Positions 1-8,263 of a stretch of DNA of 46,832 nucleotides are shown one piece after another. Source of the DNA: Crocosphaera sp. (GTDB lineage Bacteria > Cyanobacteriota > Cyanobacteriia > Cyanobacteriales > Microcystaceae); contig NZ_JASJEB010000123.1 in NCBI RefSeq assembly GCF_030064895.1, positions 1 through 46,832 of the forward strand, in the 5' to 3' direction. The notes under the pieces were generated by a model that was not told the DNA's origin, did not search any database, and was given only the letters and a program-made list of their open reading frames with translations. A program made the translations under genes and the position numbers. Within the stretch, counting starts at the first letter, position 1. Every line of letters starts with the position of its first letter.

Positions 1-1
1 A

Positions 2-1027
2 GCTACAAACCTACCTTTTGCAGATAATTCTTTTACCCATGTTTGGAGTCAAGCCACAATTTATCATATTCAAGAACGGGAAAAAGCCTTACAAGAAATT
101 CAGCGAGTTCTCCAAGAAGGGGGAACTTTTATTTTTGATGACTTGATCACACCGACTTCAGAAATTAGCCCATTAGGTCTTAAATATGTGTATGAAAGAT
201 TACTGTTTAAACCGAGTTTCAGCTTCGAGGGTTATGCCGATTTCTTGAGTCAATTAGGGTTATTAGTATCAGATAAAACTGAGTTAAGCGATCATCTCAA
301 CAAAAGCTATGAATTGTTATCAAAACTAGCTTTAGAAAAATATCCAGACTTAAGTGCGGCCTACAAAAAAATGTGTGAGGCTATTACTAAACGGGAGGTA
401 GGATGGGCATTTTATCTATGTACAAAAGTTAGCGATCGCCTGGCTTGGATTTATGAAACCGACGATCAAGAAACCCTTCGCAATAAATATGATGCTTGGG
501 CTACCATCTATGATAGTGAACTCGATGAACCCTATCGTTGTTCTCCCATTGAGTCTGCCCAAGCCTTAGCCCAAGTCTTACCCCAGAAAGACGCAACCAT
601 CCTCGATGCAGGTGCGGGGACAGGAATGGTGGGAGAAGCTCTGGCCGCTCTGGGATATACTCAAATTACTGGGGTTGATATTTCCGAGAAAATGCTGGAA
701 ATTGCTAAAAACAAGCAAGTTTACCAGAATCTATACCAAGGAAACTTGGGAGAGGACCTCACTTTTTTTGACAATGAAGGATTTGATGCTATTATCTCGG
801 TGGGCGTGTTCACCTTTGGTCACGTCCATCCCCAGGCTTTAACTAAGCTATCGGGTTTATTAAAACCTCAAGGCTATTTTATCCTGACGGTGCGAAGCGA
901 CTATTACAACACCAATGAGTCCTTAAAACAGGTCTTAGATGGGTTGTCCTGGCGTTTAATTACCCAAAAGGAATTGAATATCTTTGAGAGCGAACCCGTG
1001 TGTGTTTTGGTTTGGCAAAAACCTTAA
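2..1027 (+). CDS. Tandem SAM-dependent methyltransferase, 5' end missing
   Basis: The reading frame is open from base 2, so the gene starts before the window. The first ~115 visible codons are the C-terminal half of one class I methyltransferase: LPFADNSFTHVWSQ, then a YHIQEREKAL stretch and a GG turn before IFDDLITP, the layout of sarcosine/dimethylglycine methyltransferases. A second, complete methyltransferase follows, with KYDAWATIYD, SAM motif I LDAGAGTGMVGEAL near base 600 and motif II TGVDISEKM. An internal ATG at 143 could be mistaken for the start, but it lies inside the first domain. The stop is 22 bases before the AllA-like gene, so the two are probably co-transcribed. The substrate is not readable from sequence; an amino-acid N-methylation role is inference. 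Confidence 0.8.
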   Translation, partial: ATNLPFADNSFTHVWSQATIYHIQEREKALQEIQRVLQEGGTFIFDDLITPTSEISPLGLKYVYERLLFKPSFSFEGYADFLSQLGLLVSDKTELSDHLNKSYELLSKLALEKYPDLSAAYKKMCEAITKREVGWAFYLCTKVSDRLAWIYETDDQETLRNKYDAWATIYDSELDEPYRCSPIESAQALAQVLPQKDATILDAGAGTGMVGEALAALGYTQITGVDISEKMLEIAKNKQVYQNLYQGNLGEDLTFFDNEGFDAIISVGVFTFGHVHPQALTKLSGLLKPQGYFILTVRSDYYNTNESLKQVLDGLSWRLITQKELNIFESEPVCVLVWQKP

Positions 1028-1049
1028 CGGCTGCTATTTGGCAAAAATC

Positions 1050-1679
1050 ATGGAAACAAAAGTTAACTACTATGAAGTTCCCTTGAAAAGACTGAACTCA
1101 GAAAATGCACAGGGTTTAGGGGTGGTTTTCCAGTCCTTAGACGAAGTGGAAATTGAGTTATGTCAGTGGCCAACCTTGGGCAAACGACCCATTGTATCTG
1201 GGAAGGGTTACGGGTCAGTCATCGAAGAAGACTTTACCGTCTATTGGCGAGGCTCTACCCAGTTTTCTGCCGGCCATCAAACTGCTCGCGGTGGGGCAAC
1301 GGGGAAAATGCTCCTAGAACCCCAAACCCAGGAGAGAGCGGTGCTAGTGCATTGGCTCAGTGCGCATTTAGATGCTGGAGAAGCCTTTATTCCTAAAAAT
1401 GGCCAACCGAGCATCTTCCTTTTAGCTCCTCCCAAAGAAGACGTCAGACCCGAAGATTTTGTTGCTCTCTATTCCGATGGTAGTTGTGGTATCGCTATGC
1501 ATCCTGGAGTCTGGCATACCGCTCCGTTATCCCTGAGTCCAGAGGAAGTGGTTTATCGAAGAAAACAAGGCAGTATCTATGCAACAATAGATTGTCTGTT
1601 GTTGAAGGAGCAAAATATCCTACTTAAAATTCCCTTGAGACAACCGGAAGCTGTTCAAGCAACAGCAAAAGGATTTTAG
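1050..1679 (+). CDS. Ureidoglycolate lyase (AllA)-like cupin protein
   Basis: 209 residues from ATG 1050. A longer frame from 984 overlaps the methyltransferase and is not needed. The protein has the AllA-type beta-barrel layout, with FSAGHQTARGG in the middle, VHWLSAHLDAGEAFIP, and the family's late motif MHPGVWHTAP with its His. AllA proteins release urea and glyoxylate from ureidoglycolate, but no other allantoin genes are present. The neighbours are a methyltransferase and PanD, so a different substrate is plausible. It ends 42 bases before panD. Confidence 0.65.
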   Translation: METKVNYYEVPLKRLNSENAQGLGVVFQSLDEVEIELCQWPTLGKRPIVSGKGYGSVIEEDFTVYWRGSTQFSAGHQTARGGATGKMLLEPQTQERAVLVHWLSAHLDAGEAFIPKNGQPSIFLLAPPKEDVRPEDFVALYSDGSCGIAMHPGVWHTAPLSLSPEEVVYRRKQGSIYATIDCLLLKEQNILLKIPLRQPEAVQATAKGF

Positions 1680-1721
1680 ATGTCAAAAATAGCAACTTTG
1701 AAAACAAAAAAAGGAGAATCT

Positions 1722-2192
1722 ATGGCCACGATCAAACTAATGCACGCCAAGCTTCATCGAGTTCGTGTGACCGAAGCTAACCGTCACTATGTTGGCAGTG
1801 TCACCATTGACCAAGACTTGCTCAAACAAGTGGGAATTTTACCCTTAGAAGAAGTAGAAATCGTTAATATTGACAATGGAAATCGCTGGTCAACCTATGT
1901 ATTGCCAGGAGAAGCGGGATCAGGACAAATTTGCCCCAATGGGGGTGGAGCTTTATTGTGTAAAGAGGGAGATATATTGATTATTTGGGCCAATGAAGAA
2001 CGCGATCGCCTTGATGTTCTCCAGAATGGCCATGAAGCGCGGGTACTGATTGCCGATGAAAATAATAGCCCTCAAGAAGTTTTCTGCCAAACCTTAACCC
2101 CCAATGGGGAAACTGTGGAATATAACGGTTATCAAGCTATGGGCGACGAAGAAGCCATAAAAGCTAAGTTAGAAGGGATTTTGAAGGCTTAA
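1722..2192 (+). CDS. panD: Aspartate 1-decarboxylase-like protein, divergent and extended
   Basis: PanD makes beta-alanine from aspartate with a pyruvoyl group formed by self-cleavage at a Gly-Ser bond. Here the motif [10 protein letters not shown] puts the bond at Gly25-Ser26. The start at 1722 is chosen because AAGGAGA at 1711-1717 precedes it; the ATG at 1680 has no such site. The protein is 156 residues, longer than the usual ~120-130. The mid-protein segment reads [12 protein letters not shown] where typical PanD has a GAAA-type turn, and the C-terminus carries an extra [17 protein letters not shown] helix. This looks like a specialised paralogue rather than the pantothenate enzyme; that is inference. 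Confidence 0.75.
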   Translation: MATIKLMHAKLHRVRVTEANRHYVGSVTIDQDLLKQVGILPLEEVEIVNIDNGNRWSTYVLPGEAGSGQICPNGGGALLCKEGDILIIWANEERDRLDVLQNGHEARVLIADENNSPQEVFCQTLTPNGETVEYNGYQAMGDEEAIKAKLEGILKA

Positions 2193-2217
2193 AATCATCC
2201 CGAAAAGCCTGATTTAT

Positions 2218-2238
2218 AGGTGGGCCAGTTGCCCACCT
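2218..2238 (+). terminator. Hairpin after panD
   Basis: AGGTGGGC and GCCCACCT pair perfectly around loop CAGTT, 25 bases after the panD stop. There is no T-run after it, so it may be an RNA-end stabiliser or a dispersed repeat rather than a classic intrinsic terminator. Confidence 0.5.
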
Positions 2239-2287
2239 AACTCTGATGATTGAACGAATGCGCTTTCCTTCCCTAGTCTCAGCGTAG

Positions 2288-2434
2288 CGGACTAAAAAGG
2301 CCAAGAAAGGTAGCAAACGTAAAAAACAAAAGACAGGATTAAATCGTTCAATTCTTGATGTAGGAATTAGCAATTTAAAATCATTGATAAAAAGTAAAGT
2401 CAATGAAGCTGGTGGTTTTTATATCGAGGTTCCT
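2288..2434 (+). pseudogene. TnpB/OrfB (IS200/IS605 group) transposase remnant
   Basis: The frame opens after a stop at 2285 and reads KKAKKGSKRKKQKTGLNRSI, then LDVGISNLKSLIKSKVNEAG and GFYIEVPT. This matches the stretch of TnpB-type proteins with NRSILDVG...L...KVNEAGGF...VPT, just before the zinc-ribbon part. The rest of the transposase is missing on both sides. The remnant runs in frame into PKD-repeat sequence, so a small open frame from ATG 2384 is a chimera of two decayed genes. Confidence 0.7.
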
Positions 2435-3327
2435 ACTTTGACCATTTCTGGAGATGATTCTGTTAACGAAGGTTCCCTTTATACTCTAACTTTGGGAGAT
2501 GTAAATGACCCAGGAAATGATACAGTAACTAGCTACACTATTAACTGGGGTGATGGTAATATAGAAACGATTTTAGTTGAAAATCTCAACAATAATCGCA
2601 CAGTAAATCATATTTATGAAGATGACAGTAACCCGACGATTATAGTTAGTTTGACAGATGAAGAAGGAACTTATAATAATGTGGCGAGTAAGTCTATAAC
2701 TGTTAATAATATTGTTCCTACTTTAACCATTTCTGGAGATGATGCTATTAACGAAGGTTCGCTTTATACATTAACTTTAGGTGAGGTAAATGACCTAGGA
2801 AATGATGCAGTAACTAGCTACACTATTGACTGGGGTGATGGTAATATAGAAACTATTTTAGTTGGAGAACTTAATGAGAATCGCACTGTAACCTATACTT
2901 ACGAAGATGACAGTAACCCAACAATTATAGTTAGTTTGACCGATGAAGATGGTACTTATAATAATGTGGCAAGTAAGTCTATAACAGTGAATAATATTGT
3001 TCCTATCAACAAAAATCGTTAACCTTTACTCCTGGACAAAACACTAAAACTATCAACATTCCTCTCCTTGAACCCCTAAGAGGTGATATTAATGGAGATG
3101 GTCAAGTTGACAGAACAGACTTTAGTTTATTATTAGCAACTCGTCGACAAGGGTACAATACTACTCAAAACATTACCAAAACATTCTCCCTTTCTTTAAG
3201 CAATGTTCAAGGTGCATCTCTAGTCAAGTCTTCTGGAGAAGTAACATTCTCTTATGACCCACGTGATTTGAATAATGATGGAAAAATCAGCTTGTTAGAC
3301 ATTAGATTATTAGGACAATTAATCTAA
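2435..3327 (+). pseudogene. PKD-repeat / dockerin-like surface protein remnant, frameshifted
   Basis: Two near-identical PKD-like repeats of about 92 residues are visible, each starting PTLTISGDD, with YTLTLG, INWGDGN or IDWGDGN, and EDDSNPTIIVSLTDE. The first frame stops at 3020-3022. Coding resumes in another frame from about 3016 as SLTFTPGQNTKTI, then GDINGDGQVDRTDFSLLLA and DLNNDGKISLLDIRLLG, a pair of dockerin-like EF-hand calcium loops, ending with TAA at 3325. The N-terminal part and any signal peptide are absent. The intact ancestor was probably a secreted or surface calcium-binding protein. Confidence 0.7.
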
Positions 3328-3375
3328 TTGTTACTGGTTGAAGCAAAAATAATTGTTTCTAATGCGAACTATTTC

Positions 3376-3984
3376 TCAATCCCAAATCCGTTTTAAAGTA
3401 AGCGTAAATCTAGGTAAAACCGTTTCACCTGATAACGTCCTGGGATTTTCCAACACCTCAACTGCTTGGCCTATACGATAAATTTCCACCCGTTTATTGT
3501 GAGGATCAATTAACCATCCTAGTCTAGCCCCGTTTTCCATATACTCCTGCATCTTCTCACGCAGATCATTAAGACTGTCAGTCTCAGAGCGTAGTTCCAG
3601 TACAAAATCAGGACAAAGAGGTGCAAATCCTTTTCTTTGCTCAGGGGTCAAAGCGTCCCACCGTTCCTTCCGTATCCAAGATGCGTCCGGTGAGCGATTA
3701 GCCCCATTTGGTAACTCAAATCCTGTTGAGGAATCAAAGTATTCGCCAAGCTGCTCATTCGCTTCACCCCAAACGCCAAGTTGAGTGGCAATTTTCGCAT
3801 TTCGTTTGCCTGATTCGCTACCTGTAGGTGGGTTCACAATAAGATGTCCGATTTTAGTACGTTCCAGTCTGAGATCACGATTGGCAGCAGCTAAAGCAGC
3901 AAACTGCTTTGGTGTTACGGTCAAAGCAATTTCATTGGGGATTTCAAGCAATAGGGATTTGGGTTGAAGAGGAGCAGGTATCAT
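3376..3984 (-). CDS. Uma2-family PD-(D/E)XK nuclease-like protein
   Basis: 202 residues, the usual length of the Uma2 (DUF820) family that is highly expanded in cyanobacteria. The family core is visible: NPPTGSESGKRN, the strand FELPNGANRSPDASWI, then CPDFVLELRSETDSLNDL with the Asp and Glu-x-Arg of the nuclease motif, and KMQEYMENGARLGWLIDP. Biological roles in the family are mostly unknown, and the copies are often mobile or solitary. It stands alone here, convergent with the PKD remnant upstream of it on the map. Confidence 0.85.
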   Translation of the reverse strand: MIPAPLQPKSLLLEIPNEIALTVTPKQFAALAAANRDLRLERTKIGHLIVNPPTGSESGKRNAKIATQLGVWGEANEQLGEYFDSSTGFELPNGANRSPDASWIRKERWDALTPEQRKGFAPLCPDFVLELRSETDSLNDLREKMQEYMENGARLGWLIDPHNKRVEIYRIGQAVEVLENPRTLSGETVLPRFTLTLKRIWD

Positions 3985-4074
3985 AGGAATTCACCTGACG
4001 GGATCTAAGTGACACTTCTATTCTACAAAACTCTATGTTTAGTTTTAAGAGTTCATTATAATTGATTCATATCT

Positions 4075-4614
4075 CTACTTCAAATCTAATAATCCCTGTT
4101 CTTTAAGTTTGGGATTAAAGCGTATTTTCATTGTATTTCCTCGTTGTTTTAAAGTTTCCTCAATATCAGCTTGGACTCTTCTAGAAACTATTTTTAATAG
4201 TTTAATTTGTGCTAATTCATCGCTATTTTTGTACGTTTCTTTTTCTTCTTCTGTCATATAAATTTTAGCGTCAATGGGTTGTGTCCATAGGTTCTGGTTT
4301 TCTTGATTATTGATGGATAAATCTCCATTCTCTTCAGTCCAGTTATTTTTTATTTCTTCTAAAATGGTTCGACTGGGACGGGTAATAATTTCAACTTTTA
4401 GCCAGTAACATTGCTGAGGTTGACGCACTAAATGTTGTTGTAAACTAGCATAAATATCACGGGAATACCCAATAAATCTTAATTGTTTATTCTCATCAAA
4501 AATGGCATAAACTCCGATTTTTTTCTCTAAGTTTTCGGAAATAACTCCATTTTCATCTAAGTAGGGTAAATAATTTAATGTGTTTAAACTAGGAATTTTA
4601 GTTTCAGTAATCAT
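4075..4614 (-). CDS. GIY-YIG-like domain protein
   Basis: 179 residues from ATG 4614, which has GGAGAA just upstream; a TTG 18 bases earlier would place that site inside the gene. The N-terminal part has the GIY-YIG strand pair KIGVYAIFDE and LRFIGYSRDIY, followed by a helix ending in QQHL. Active nucleases have an Arg on that helix (pattern R-x3-H); here the place is taken by Ser in YASLQQH, so nuclease activity is doubtful. The C-terminal half is charged and unrecognised. The 112-residue gene at 4664-5002 lies just upstream in the same direction. Confidence 0.7.
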   Translation of the reverse strand: MITETKIPSLNTLNYLPYLDENGVISENLEKKIGVYAIFDENKQLRFIGYSRDIYASLQQHLVRQPQQCYWLKVEIITRPSRTILEEIKNNWTEENGDLSINNQENQNLWTQPIDAKIYMTEEEKETYKNSDELAQIKLLKIVSRRVQADIEETLKQRGNTMKIRFNPKLKEQGLLDLK

Positions 4615-4650
4615 AGTTAATTCTCCAGACAATAATCAAGTAAAAGATAA

Positions 4651-4680
4651 TTAAACCTCGTCGTTAACTACGGGGTTTAA
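4651..4680. repeat. Palindromic repeat, copy 1, forming a gene end
   Basis: A 30-base near-perfect palindrome; read on the minus strand it is TTAAACCCCGTAGTT followed by AACGACGAGGTTTAA. A second copy lies at 5121-5145. Its minus-strand sequence supplies the last codons (Lys-Pro-Arg-Ser-stop) of the gene at 4664-5002. It resembles the end hairpins left by IS200/IS605-type elements; that link is inference. Confidence 0.6.
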
Positions 4681-5002
4681 TGACACGATAAATAGCACAA
4701 AGACGACTGGGTTTAAAGATTTTCGCTTTGAACATAAAGTTAGGAGGAATATTAATAATAATATGCTCATCAGAATTATAATATTCCTCAAATTCCGCCG
4801 GCATTCCTTTTGGGGTTTGGGTACTGTAGGGAACGGGTTGAAATATTAATTCAGTAAATTCTATCGCTATTCCTTTATAGGATAATTGTTGAGAAATTTG
4901 TTTGAGAAATTCTGGATTTTTTAATGAGTTAAATAAGGTTTCTTTACTCTCTGGTATCAGGGTAAAATTAGTATCAAAATTTTCAATTATTTTTAGACCC
5001 AT
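4664..5002 (-). CDS. Conserved-looking hypothetical protein, 112 aa
   Basis: Not recognised. A small soluble protein with no signal peptide or membrane segment; central motif AEFEEYYNSDEHIIINIPP and a basic C-terminus ending YRVIKPRS. The last codons come from a palindromic repeat (4651-4680), so the natural C-terminus may have been replaced. It precedes the GIY-YIG gene by about 50 bases on the same strand. Confidence 0.55.
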   Translation of the reverse strand: MGLKIIENFDTNFTLIPESKETLFNSLKNPEFLKQISQQLSYKGIAIEFTELIFQPVPYSTQTPKGMPAEFEEYYNSDEHIIINIPPNFMFKAKIFKPSRLCAIYRVIKPRS

Positions 5003-5120
5003 TATGATTTACATTTGGCTATATACTTGACTTTAGTTATCATACCTGAATGCCCTCAACCTTTTGCAAGCCCTAAAGCTATTTTTGTAATGAGACTTAA
5101 CATTTAGGATTGGGATAAGA

Positions 5121-5145
5121 CCCCGTCGTTAACGACGAGGTTTAA
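5121..5145. repeat. Palindromic repeat, copy 2
   Basis: CCCCGTCGTTAACGACGAGG followed by TTTAA, a near-perfect inverted repeat matching the copy at 4651-4680. It lies in the spacer between the 112-aa gene and the ene-reductase. A second, looser inverted pair (GGCGGGCAA at 5155 and TTGCCCACC near 5206) follows. Confidence 0.6.
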
Positions 5146-5233
5146 AAATATTTTAGGCGGGCAATTATTTTATATTTAATAATAGTTTTAAATGATTTGA
5201 TAATTTGCCCACCACAGCATTTTAAACAATCAA

Positions 5234-6340
5234 TTAACTATTTTGAGTTTCTTGGTAGGTAGGAAAATCAATATAACCTTCTGGCTCAAAAGAATACAAA
5301 ACATTCGTATCAGCAGGGTCATTTAAAGACCAGTTATTAGCAAATCTTTCTACTAAGTCAGGGTTACTAATGAAAGGACGACCAAAGGCAATTAAGTCGG
5401 CATTTCCTGATTTAATTGTTTCATCTGCACTCTCTTTTGTATAACCACAATTTCCCATTAATAGCCCATTAAATACCTTTCTAAACTCGGATAATGTCAT
5501 GGGTTCTCCCAATTCATGAAATCCGAACCCTAAACCATCTAAAAGATGAAGATACGCTAAATTATAACCATTCAATTGTTGGGCAACATAGATAAATAAT
5601 TCTCTATATTCGGGAGACCCCATATCATTAAAAACACCATTAGGCGATAGTCTTACTCCTATTTTATTGGTAGGGAATACAGTAGCAACTGCTTCGATAA
5701 TTTCTTGTAAAAAACGATAACGATTTTCAATACTTCCACCATATTTATCGGTTCTCTGGTTAGTTTTTGATTGTAAAAACTGATCAATTAAGTAACCATT
5801 AGCTGCATGAATTTCCACACCATCAAAACCAGCTTTTTTCGCCCTTTCAGAAGCCAAGCGATAATCTTCAACAATACGAGGTATTTCTTCGGTTTCTAAG
5901 GCGCGAGGAATTTCGTAAGGTTGTTTCCCAATAGGAGTATGAATATAGTCAGCATTGAGTTTAATAGCAGAAGCAGAAACGGGTAATTGATTATTTTCTT
6001 GAAAGCTACTATGGGATGCTCTTCCACAGTGCCAAAGTTGTAAAAAAATCGGGGTTTCTGTTTCATGAAGTGCTTGGGTTATTGGTTGCCAAGCTTCCAT
6101 TTGTGCATCTGAATAAATGCCGGGACTATTTAACCAACCGCAACCTTGTGGAGAAATAACTGTTGCTTCAGTAATAATTAATCCTGCTGATTTTCTTTGG
6201 GTATAATATTGTTTCATGAGGTCATTAGGCATTCTTTCTTCTCCGGCCCTGGAACGGGTTAAAGGTGCCATAACTACTCGATTTTTTAGGGTAATATTAC
6301 CGACTTGACAAGGACTCAATAATGTGTTTGATGCGGTCAT
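5234..6340 (-). CDS. Old yellow enzyme family alkene reductase
   Basis: 368 residues, standard length for the NemA/OYE family of FMN enzymes that reduce activated C=C bonds and nitro compounds with NAD(P)H. The start motif LLSPCQVGNITLKNRVVMAP, GLIITEATVISPQG, QLWHCGR, the ligand-binding pair EIHAANGYLIDQFL (His and Asn), NQRTDKYGGSIENR and the late FMN-phosphate motif LIAFGRPFISNPDLV are all intact. DoxX and CofG genes lie upstream in the same direction, but spacing of about 100 bases leaves operon membership open. Confidence 0.95.
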   Translation of the reverse strand: MTASNTLLSPCQVGNITLKNRVVMAPLTRSRAGEERMPNDLMKQYYTQRKSAGLIITEATVISPQGCGWLNSPGIYSDAQMEAWQPITQALHETETPIFLQLWHCGRASHSSFQENNQLPVSASAIKLNADYIHTPIGKQPYEIPRALETEEIPRIVEDYRLASERAKKAGFDGVEIHAANGYLIDQFLQSKTNQRTDKYGGSIENRYRFLQEIIEAVATVFPTNKIGVRLSPNGVFNDMGSPEYRELFIYVAQQLNGYNLAYLHLLDGLGFGFHELGEPMTLSEFRKVFNGLLMGNCGYTKESADETIKSGNADLIAFGRPFISNPDLVERFANNWSLNDPADTNVLYSFEPEGYIDFPTYQETQNS

Positions 6341-6446
6341 TTTTTTCTTTAAATTAATGAATTAATTACCATCATAAATTTTAGCTCAAAATCTGTTGGT
6401 TTTATACAATTAAGGGACAATTAAATAATCGCCCCGATAACATAAA

Positions 6447-6878
6447 TTAAATTTTTAGATAGTTTTCTAAACTAAATTTACCTGAACCAAAAGCAAGGAT
6501 CATTAATAGTCCTCCCATTAATCCTAAGTTTTTAAAAAACGCGATTTCTTCTGCTGGTAAATTTCCATGAAAAATTAATGTAGCAGGGATTAAAAAGCCA
6601 ATTAATAAACAAGCACCAATTTTAGATTTATATCCCAATAAAACGGAGAAACCTCCTAAGATTAAAACTAAAATAGTTGCCCATAGCAAAACTTCTGTTA
6701 AAGGTAATCCTTTGGAGGCCATATACGCTTGAGTTTGCGCTGGAGATAATAGTTTACTAACACCAGATTTAATAAAAATTGCCGACACAAATAAACGACC
6801 TAAAAGAGAAACATAACTTTGAAAAGTTGCTTGATTTAACATGGATAAATTACCAATATGTTGTATTTTATCTTTCAT
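6447..6878 (-). CDS. DoxX family membrane protein
   Basis: 143 residues with four predicted membrane helices, as in the DoxX/DoxD family: LLGRLFVSAIFIKSGVSKLL, then LLWATILVLILGGFSVLLG, a helix around ACLLIGFLIPATLI, and LMGGLLMILAFGSG. The motif IFIKSGVSKL is typical of the first helix. DoxX proteins are linked to quinone or thiol redox work, often beside oxidoreductases, which fits the OYE gene next to it; a joint function is inference. Confidence 0.85.
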   Translation of the reverse strand: MKDKIQHIGNLSMLNQATFQSYVSLLGRLFVSAIFIKSGVSKLLSPAQTQAYMASKGLPLTEVLLWATILVLILGGFSVLLGYKSKIGACLLIGFLIPATLIFHGNLPAEEIAFFKNLGLMGGLLMILAFGSGKFSLENYLKI

Positions 6879-6899
6879 TTAAATTCTAACAACTTCTAA

Positions 6900-7874
6900 T
6901 TAAATTGACAACATGGGCTGAAATTGAGGATTATTTATCCAGGTATTTACGACTTTTTGTAGAGAGGATGATAAGGAATTATAATAATGAGGATAGACGG
7001 GAAGACGGGGTACTAATTCCCATCCTTGAGACGCTAATAAATCAACCAAACCTTGATGAGATAAATGGGTATAGTCTGGGTTTACTTCATCTTTAGGACT
7101 TATTCCGCCTAAATCTCTGGTACCTGCTTCTAAACAGTCTAACAAACATCTGGGATCTGTGATTAAATTAGGAGGAATTTGTAGTGTAATAGAATTGGGT
7201 AAAATTTCTCTAGCTTTAGCAACCATTTTTGGTAACTTATGGATAGGAAAAGTTGATACTTCTAATGTTTGCTTGCTTCCTAGCTGATGAGGCTGTATAA
7301 TAACCTCTTGGATATGATGCCATTTTTTGTGGATTTCTGCGATCACTTCTAATGTGTGCCAAGAATCTTCTTCTTTTTCCCCTATTCCTAAGAGAATACC
7401 TGTGGTGAAAGGAATTTTTAGTTGACCAGCCCATTCTAATTGTTGTAATCTTAATGAAGGTAATTTACTGGGGGAATGACGATGGACTGTTTCTAGTAGT
7501 TTTGGCGTGATTTGTTCTAGCATCAAACCCATAGACGCATTAACTTTTTTCAGGGTTTCCATTTCAGCAAAGCTTAAGATTCCGGCATTAGTATGGGGTA
7601 AAAAACCCATAGATAAAGCTAATTCACAGAGATTATAGATGTGTTGAAACCAAGCTTTTCTTCTGGGAGAATGGGGATGAACTTCACCACTTAAAATTAA
7701 AATTTCACAAACAGATTGATGTTGTAATTCTAGTAAGATACTTTGACTGTTTTCCACAGTTAACCAATTATCTTGATTAGGATCAACCCGAAAGTTACAA
7801 TAGGTACAACGGTTAAAACATTCATAGGTGGGTACTAGGGTATAAGCTGGACTATAGGTAATTTGTTTTGTCAT
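6900..7874 (-). CDS. cofG: FO synthase subunit CofG (radical SAM)
   Basis: 324 residues. The radical SAM cluster motif CFNRCTYC is at residues 19-26, followed by LSGEVHPHSP and GILLGIGEKEEDSWHTL. CofG with CofH builds the deazaflavin FO (8-HDF), used in cyanobacteria as antenna chromophore of photolyases. The C-terminal segment DLGGISPKDEVNPDYTHL is characteristic of the family. CofH is not in the window. The gene is divergent from pipX across 114 bases. Confidence 0.9.
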   Translation of the reverse strand: MTKQITYSPAYTLVPTYECFNRCTYCNFRVDPNQDNWLTVENSQSILLELQHQSVCEILILSGEVHPHSPRRKAWFQHIYNLCELALSMGFLPHTNAGILSFAEMETLKKVNASMGLMLEQITPKLLETVHRHSPSKLPSLRLQQLEWAGQLKIPFTTGILLGIGEKEEDSWHTLEVIAEIHKKWHHIQEVIIQPHQLGSKQTLEVSTFPIHKLPKMVAKAREILPNSITLQIPPNLITDPRCLLDCLEAGTRDLGGISPKDEVNPDYTHLSHQGLVDLLASQGWELVPRLPVYPHYYNSLSSSLQKVVNTWINNPQFQPMLSI

Positions 7875-7899
7875 TTGTTTGTCTAATATCTAAATTAAT

Positions 7900-7928
7900 A
7901 ACAATTTTTCTCAATACTTTAGTATAAT
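7900..7928 (+). promoter_or_regulatory. Possible pipX promoter
   Basis: A perfect TATAAT lies at 7923-7928, about 60 bases before the pipX start and in the cofG-pipX divergent spacer. No good -35 box is visible at the expected distance, and no clear NtcA palindrome was found. Confidence 0.35.
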
Positions 7929-7988
7929 ATACCTAGACTTAATGGCGTTTAGAGAGTTATTATTATCGTAACTTTTAAACTATCAAGA

Positions 7989-8258
7989 ATGAGTAGCGAA
8001 ACCTATTTTAATCATCCTATTTTCGGACTTCTTTATCGTGTTTGTCTCCTTGATGACGATCAAGAGTTGTTTACTACATTATACGCTCAACGGTTATTTT
8101 TTCTAGTTAAGATGATACCGAATAATACGGTTCTGGAACCGATTAGTCGTTCAGATGCTAGATTATTAGTGGAGAAACGTTTGCGTAATCTTCACCGTCT
8201 AGGACTCATACAAGAGTACAAAGACTTTCAAGCTATGTATAAACAAACTTTCCCTTAA
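7989..8258 (+). CDS. pipX: PipX, PII-interacting NtcA coactivator
   Basis: 89 residues, the exact size of PipX. The N-terminal Tudor-like domain is recognisable in ETYFNHPIFGLLYRVC, LYAQRLFFLV and RSDARLLVEKRLRNLHR, followed by two C-terminal helices. PipX binds NtcA with 2-oxoglutarate to switch on nitrogen genes, and is taken up by PII when 2-oxoglutarate is low. It is followed after 5 bases by pipY, the conserved cyanobacterial arrangement. Confidence 0.95.
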   Translation: MSSETYFNHPIFGLLYRVCLLDDDQELFTTLYAQRLFFLVKMIPNNTVLEPISRSDARLLVEKRLRNLHRLGLIQEYKDFQAMYKQTFP

Positions 8259-8263
8259 ATAAT

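Noticed and set aside
984-1049. Longer N-terminus for the AllA-like protein
   Set aside because: It would overlap the methyltransferase; the ATG at 1050 fits the family start.
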